This document shows positions 60,100-64,000 of a stretch of DNA of 64,000 nt, piece after piece (the first letter of the stretch is position 1; every line of letters begins with the position of its first letter). Position numbers and translations under genes: made by a program. The notes under the pieces were generated by a model, which searched no databases, was not told the DNA's origin, and saw only the letters and a list, made by a program, of their open reading frames with translations. Source of the stretch: DASZJY01 sp036260255 (GTDB taxonomy: Bacteria > Actinomycetota > Acidimicrobiia > Acidimicrobiales > AC-14); assembly GCA_036260255.1 (NCBI GenBank), contig DATAAF010000057.1, forward strand, positions 1-64,000, written 5' to 3'.

Positions 60100-60238
60100 A
60101 GTAGGCCCCTACCTTAGCAAGGCGGTCCTGCGCCTGGCGAGGGTGTGGCCCGCTCGGCTTCTGGGCGCGCTCGTGGTCACCGGGTGACCCTCAGCGCGCC
60201 CGGTTCGAGTCGTAGCCGGCGTCTGCCACGCTGGCCAT

Positions 60239-60868
60239 GTGCGCGCCGTCGGGATCGACGTGGGGGCCCGCCGGCTGCATGCCGTCGTCCTCGACAGCAG
60301 GGCGGCGGTGGCCGGGACCGGGGTGTTCGACGCCGACGACGTCGACGAAGTGGTCGCATGGGCGAGGGGCGCGCGCCAGGTCGCGGTCGACTCGCCCGAC
60401 CGGTGGAGCGCCGGCCCCCACCAGGGCGACGTCGAGCTCCCCCCGAAGTTCCGCTCGGCGCGCTGCGCCGAGATCGCCCTCGGCCGCGACCACCGCATCT
60501 GGGTCCCCTGGACGACTCCGGTGAAGCCGGCGCCGGGTTGGATCCACGTGGGCGTCGACCTGTTCGCCGCCCTCCGGGACGGCGGCCACGAACCGATCGA
60601 GGTGTTCCCCCACGCCGCGTTCCGCGTCCTCGCCGGTGGCCGGTCGCTGGCGCCCAAGCGGAGCGCCGCCGGCGCCCGGTCGCGGGGCGAGCTTCTCGAG
60701 CGGGCAGGAGTGTCGCAAGCTCCGCTTCAGACGCGGTCGCACGACGTCCTCGACGCCGCGGCGGCCGCTCTCGTCGCCCTCCACCGCGCCCGGGGAGCGG
60801 CTCGGCCGGTGACGTGCGGCCACGACGGGTCGGCCATCTGGCTCCCGGCGGGTCCGCTCGCCGGGTGA
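60239..60868 (+). CDS. DUF429 family protein
   Basis: 209 residues opening VRAVGIDVGARRLHAVVLD, an RNase H-like first strand, with VAVDSPDRW, the KFRSARCAEIAL segment, IEVFPHAAFRVL and SHDVLDAAAAALVAL. DUF429 members have a probable nuclease fold and unknown role. GTG 60239. Confidence 0.8.
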   Translation: MRAVGIDVGARRLHAVVLDSRAAVAGTGVFDADDVDEVVAWARGARQVAVDSPDRWSAGPHQGDVELPPKFRSARCAEIALGRDHRIWVPWTTPVKPAPGWIHVGVDLFAALRDGGHEPIEVFPHAAFRVLAGGRSLAPKRSAAGARSRGELLERAGVSQAPLQTRSHDVLDAAAAALVALHRARGAARPVTCGHDGSAIWLPAGPLAG

Positions 60869-60872
60869 GCGG

Positions 60873-61310
60873 TCAGCGCCCGGTATGGCCGAAGCCGCCC
60901 CGTCCCCGCGCCGACGGGGGCAGCTCGGCCGCCACCGCGAACCGGACCTCCTCCACGCGCTGCACGACCAGCTGGGCGATGCGGTCGCCCCGGTGGACCT
61001 CGTAGGAGGCGAGCGGGTCGGTGTTGACGAGGAGCACGAGCAGCTCGTCGCGGTACCCGGCGTCGATCAGACCCGGCGTGTTCAGGCAGGTGACGCCGTG
61101 GCGAAGGGCCAGCCCGCTGCGCGGGAGCACGAAACCCGCCCACCCGGGCGGGATGGCGACCGCCACCCCGGTCGGCACCAGCGCCCGTCCGCCGCCCGGT
61201 GGCAGCACCGCGCCCTCCCGCGCCACCAGGTCGGCCCCGGCGTCGCCTTGGCGGGCGTAGGACGGCAGAGGCAGGTCGGGGTCGAGCTGCACGAGAGGCA
61301 CCTCGATCAC
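60873..61310 (-). CDS. dut: dUTP diphosphatase
   Basis: 145 residues. The five trimeric dUTPase motifs are present: AGADLVA, PRSGLALRHG, NTPGLIDAGYRDEL, RGDRIAQLVVQR and a C-terminal RGRGGFGHTGR. It hydrolyses dUTP to dUMP and keeps uracil out of DNA. GTG 61310, divergent from orn with a 26-base gap. Confidence 0.96.
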   Translation of the reverse strand: MIEVPLVQLDPDLPLPSYARQGDAGADLVAREGAVLPPGGGRALVPTGVAVAIPPGWAGFVLPRSGLALRHGVTCLNTPGLIDAGYRDELLVLLVNTDPLASYEVHRGDRIAQLVVQRVEEVRFAVAAELPPSARGRGGFGHTGR

Positions 61311-61322
61311 GGCGGGGCAGCC

Positions 61323-61328
61323 TACGAT
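61323..61328 (+). promoter_or_regulatory. -10 box of leaderless orn
   Basis: TACGAT ends 8 bases before the GTG at 61337; there is no room for a ribosome binding site. Confidence 0.45.
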
Positions 61329-61336
61329 CGCCGGCC

Positions 61337-61915
61337 GTGCTGGTGTGGATGGACCTGGAGATGACGGGGCTCGACCCGGCGACCCACGTCATCGTCGAGA
61401 TCGCCACCATGGTCACCGACGACGACCTGGAGATCGTGGCCGAGGGGCCCGACCTCGTCGTCCACCAGCCCCCCGAGGCGCTGGCCGCCATGGACGACAT
61501 CGTCCGCCAGATGCACACCCGTAGCGGCCTGATCCCCGCCATCGAGGCGTCGTCGCTGTCGCTCGCCGACGCCGGCAAGGCCACTCTCGAGTTCATCCGG
61601 TCCCACGTCCCCGAGCCCGGCACCGTCCCGCTGTGCGGCAACTCCATCGGCACCGACCGCCGCTTCCTCGCCGCCTACCTGCCCGAGGTCGACGGGTGGC
61701 TGCACTACCGGTCGATCGACGTGTCCACGGTGAAGGAGCTGTGCCGGCGGTGGTACCCGGAGGTGTTCGCCGCCACGCCGCGCAAACAGGGCGCCCACCG
61801 GGCGTCCGGCGACATCCGCGAGAGCATCGCCGAGCTCTGCCACTACCGGGAGACGATCTTCCGTCGGCCCGACGCGCCGGCCACGCCACCGGTCGAACCA
61901 CCGGCGGAGGCGTGA
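61337..61915 (+). CDS. orn: Oligoribonuclease
   Basis: 192 residues of a DEDDh exonuclease: D-x-E in WMDLEMTGLD, GNSIGTDRRFLAAYLPEV, and the final H-x4-D in GAHRASGDI. The family degrades 2-5-mer RNAs and pGpG. GTG 61337 gives VLVWMDLEMTGLD, the normal N-terminus; the longer open frame upstream is antisense to dut. Confidence 0.95.
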   Translation: MLVWMDLEMTGLDPATHVIVEIATMVTDDDLEIVAEGPDLVVHQPPEALAAMDDIVRQMHTRSGLIPAIEASSLSLADAGKATLEFIRSHVPEPGTVPLCGNSIGTDRRFLAAYLPEVDGWLHYRSIDVSTVKELCRRWYPEVFAATPRKQGAHRASGDIRESIAELCHYRETIFRRPDAPATPPVEPPAEA

Positions 61916-62045
61916 ACGCCCAGGGCCCCGCGGCGCGCCCAGCCGAACCGATCGGACAAGTGGTCGCTGGGGAGCCACCTTCCCGAACCGTTCGGGCAAA
62001 CGGTCTTACCGAGAACGGGCCGGGCGCGGGTCGCCACGAAGCATC

Positions 62046-62804
62046 GTGACGACTCGCTGGGCGTTCCTCGACCACCCCGGTCCGATCCCCTTTGCCCACC
62101 GGGGCGGCGCCGGCGAGTGGCCGGAGAACACGATGGCCGCCTTCGCGCACGCCGTCGGCCTGGGCTACCGCTACCTCGAGACCGACGTGCACCTCACCGC
62201 CGACGGCGTCCTGGTGGCGTTCCACGACGACGTCCTCGACCGGGTCACCGACCGGCGGGGCAGCATCGCCGCCCTGCCGTGGTCCGAGGTCCGACAGGCC
62301 CGGGTCGACGGGCAGGGCATCCCTCTGCTCGAGGAGCTGCTCGGGGCGTGGCCCGACGTGCGGGTCAACATCGACCCCAAGCACGACGCCTCGGTGCCGC
62401 CGCTGGTCGAGGTCCTCGACCGCACGCGGGCGCACGACCGGGTCTGCGTGGCCGCCTTCTCCGACCGCCGCCTGGCCCGGTTCCGCCAACTCACCGGAGG
62501 ACGGGTCTGCACGGGGGCCGGCCCGGTCGAGGTGGCGCGCCTGCGGGTCGCCGGCTTTCGGGTGCCGTCCGGGCGCATCGCCGCCGCCTGCGCCCAGGTG
62601 CCGCTGCGCTGGCAGCGGGTCCAGGTGGTGGATCGTCGCTTCCTCGCCGCCGCCCACCGCCGGTCGCTCCCCGTCCACGTGTGGACCATCGACGACGCCG
62701 ACCGCATGGAGCAGCTGCTCGACCTCGGCGTCGACGGGATCATGACCGACCGTCCCGCCCTGCTCAAAGCGGTCCTCCAGCGCCGGGGGCAGTGGGTGGG
62801 CTGA
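62046..62804 (+). CDS. Glycerophosphodiester phosphodiesterase
   Basis: 252 residues of a GDPD TIM barrel. AHRGGAGEWPENTMAAF, YLETDVHLTADGVLVAFHDD, VNIDPKH and the closing VHVWTIDDADRMEQLLDLGVDGIMTDRP are all present. It cleaves glycerophosphodiesters to glycerol-3-phosphate. No signal peptide, so cytoplasmic. GTG 62046. Confidence 0.95.
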   Translation: MTTRWAFLDHPGPIPFAHRGGAGEWPENTMAAFAHAVGLGYRYLETDVHLTADGVLVAFHDDVLDRVTDRRGSIAALPWSEVRQARVDGQGIPLLEELLGAWPDVRVNIDPKHDASVPPLVEVLDRTRAHDRVCVAAFSDRRLARFRQLTGGRVCTGAGPVEVARLRVAGFRVPSGRIAAACAQVPLRWQRVQVVDRRFLAAAHRRSLPVHVWTIDDADRMEQLLDLGVDGIMTDRPALLKAVLQRRGQWVG

Positions 62805-62926
62805 AAACCGGAGCCCGTCCCGCCGAAGGCACGGCCGTGCCCGCCCGGTTCACGCCTCTCGGCGACAGCGCCCCTCCTCGCCTCCCGCCGCCGGCTCGCC
62901 GTCCCTTGAGCGTCACACCCCCTCGG

Positions 62927-62932
62927 TAGCCT
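62927..62932 (+). promoter_or_regulatory. -10 box of leaderless helicase gene
   Basis: TAGCCT ends 7 bases before the GTG at 62940. TTGAGC at 62906-62911 may be the -35 element with a short spacer. Confidence 0.4.
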
Positions 62933-62939
62933 CGCCCTC

Positions 62940-64000
62940 GTGAGCGCGTTGGCCCTGACCGCCGAGCAGCAGGCGGTGGTCGACCACCGGGGCGGCGGCC
63001 TCCTGCGGGTCGTCGGGCGCCCGGGGACGGGGAAGACCACCGCCCTGGTCGCCCGCTACCTCGGCCTGGTCGCCGAGGTGCCGGCGTCGGCGGCCGTCGT
63101 CCTGTGCGCCACCCGGGCCGCCGCCGGCCGCTTCCTCGACGCCGTGCTCCCCCGCCTCGGGCGCGGCTTCGACAGCCTGCCCGTCACGACCCCGTGGGGG
63201 CTGGCCCACGACCTGCTCACCGGCGCCGGCCACACGCCCGTGCTCCTCACCGCCGCCGAGCAGCGCGAGGAGGTCGGCCGTCTGCTGGCGGCCGACGGAC
63301 CGGGCCGGTGGCCGTCGTGCGCCCACCTGCTGGGCCGCCCGGCGTTCGCCGACGAGGTGGCCGCTGCCGTCTCCGAGGTCCAGGCCTGCTTCGTGCCCGA
63401 CGGAGAGATCCTCGCCCGGGCCGAGCGGGCCGGTCCGGCCGAGCGGGCCCGTTGGGCCGACCTTCTCGGCTTTGCCGCCCGCTACCGGGGCGCCCTGGCC
63501 GCCCGTAACCTCCTCGACGCCTCGGGGCTGCTGGCGGCGGCGGTGCGCCTGCTCGAGCGCCCCGACCAGGCCGGCGCCGCCACCGACGCTCGGCGGTTCG
63601 CCCACGTGCTGGTGGACGACGCCGCCGCCGCCCCACCGGCCGCCGCTCGCCTGGTGGCGGCGCTGGCGGCGTCTGGGGCCGGCGTCACCCTGGCGACCGA
63701 GGACGAGGAGGTCGACGAGAGCGGGCGGTGGTCGCCGGGTTGCGACGACGTCCCGGGCGGCGCGGGGAGCACGTCGATCCGGCTCAGCTGCCCGTTCAGG
63801 GCGTCGGCGGCGCCCGCCCTGGTCAGCTGCGCCCACCCGGCGGTCGAGCCCGAGGCGGTCGCCGGCGAGCTCCTGGCCGCCCGTGAGGCGGGCGTTCCCT
63901 GGGCACTGATGGGCGTGCTCCTGCGCCACCCCGCCCGCGCCCGGGGCCGTGCCGTTGTCAGAGCGCTCGCCCGCCACGGCGTCCCCACGGCGGCAGCCGA
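62940..64000 (+). CDS. UvrD/PcrA-like helicase, N-terminal part (runs off the window)
   Basis: At least 353 codons, open to the window edge. LTAEQQAVVDHRGG is the Q-type motif, GRPGTGKTT at about 27-35 is Walker A (motif I), and AHVLVDDA is the motif II region, with DDA in place of the usual DEAQ. LSCPFRASA is near motif IV. The pattern resembles actinobacterial AdnB/AdnA- or UvrD-type repair helicases. GTG 62940 follows a -10 box directly. Confidence 0.85.
   Translation, partial: MSALALTAEQQAVVDHRGGGLLRVVGRPGTGKTTALVARYLGLVAEVPASAAVVLCATRAAAGRFLDAVLPRLGRGFDSLPVTTPWGLAHDLLTGAGHTPVLLTAAEQREEVGRLLAADGPGRWPSCAHLLGRPAFADEVAAAVSEVQACFVPDGEILARAERAGPAERARWADLLGFAARYRGALAARNLLDASGLLAAAVRLLERPDQAGAATDARRFAHVLVDDAAAAPPAAARLVAALAASGAGVTLATEDEEVDESGRWSPGCDDVPGGAGSTSIRLSCPFRASAAPALVSCAHPAVEPEAVAGELLAAREAGVPWALMGVLLRHPARARGRAVVRALARHGVPTAAA

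Noticed and set aside
62913..63977. 354-residue minus-strand frame opposite the helicase
   Set aside because: Shadow of the UvrD-like gene, which has a Walker A motif and a leaderless promoter.

Overview
The window is very GC-rich, uses GTG and TTG starts freely, packs genes with 1-4 base overlaps, and shows several TANNNT boxes placed 6-9 bases before start codons, as expected of leaderless mRNAs. Together with Flp pilin, DrrAB, AmrS/MEMO, CooC and short-LAL regulator genes this points to a high-GC actinomycete, probably an environmental member of Acidimicrobiia or a neighbouring class. The lineage call is an inference. I see no insertion sequence, prophage or CRISPR array.

Layout. 65-12183 (minus): a LuxR-type ATPase regulator upstream of a run of two giant uncharacterised proteins, a 47-residue protein, a thermolysin-like metallopeptidase and a ComEC-like metallo-beta-lactamase protein. 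12292-20278: a DUF1028 hydrolase, then a tightly overlapping minus-strand cluster (SDR, small protein, GNAT-cNMP-binding fusion, methyltransferase, glycosyltransferase), a membrane-anchored protein and a DrrAB-type exporter with a palindromic operator. 20407-27594: a haem-oxygenase-fold protein, a glycosyltransferase, an Fe(III)-type ABC importer preceded by a perfect 15-bp inverted repeat, and a CooC-like ATPase. 27595-33598: a sparse region with small membrane, pilin, CHRD and copper-amine-oxidase-like proteins.

33677-38779 holds a glycine/sarcosine/betaine reductase operon: component B (two subunits), component C beta subunit, a CVPC thioredoxin, selenoprotein A, and a 53-residue six-cysteine protein. 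GrdB and GrdA are each split by an in-frame TGA that must be selenocysteine. The GrdB TGA is followed by a perfect SECIS-like hairpin, and GrdA keeps the diagnostic CFVU motif. The acetyl-phosphate-forming subunit GrdD is not adjacent.

38853-50481: a PAP2 phosphatase, an ArsR-SRPBCC pair with a readable promoter and operator, a coiled-coil protein, the AmrS/MEMO pair, two sets of gene remnants, and a phosphorelay (hybrid kinase, HPt protein, response regulator) with a 104-bp inverted-repeat element inside it. 50749-64000: a MASE1-SpoIIE phosphatase, a Dpp/Opp-type importer in two convergent halves, tRNA-Gly, DUF429, dUTPase, oligoribonuclease, a glycerophosphodiesterase and the start of a UvrD-like helicase.

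The most interesting point is at 53188-54087. An NMT1/THI5-type binding-protein gene has a good ribosome binding site and GTG start, but an in-frame TGA at codon 16 in the context Cys-Pro-Thr-TGA, followed at SECIS distance by a perfect 7-bp hairpin. Since the organism evidently makes selenocysteine, this is a candidate for an undescribed selenoprotein family with a CxxU motif.
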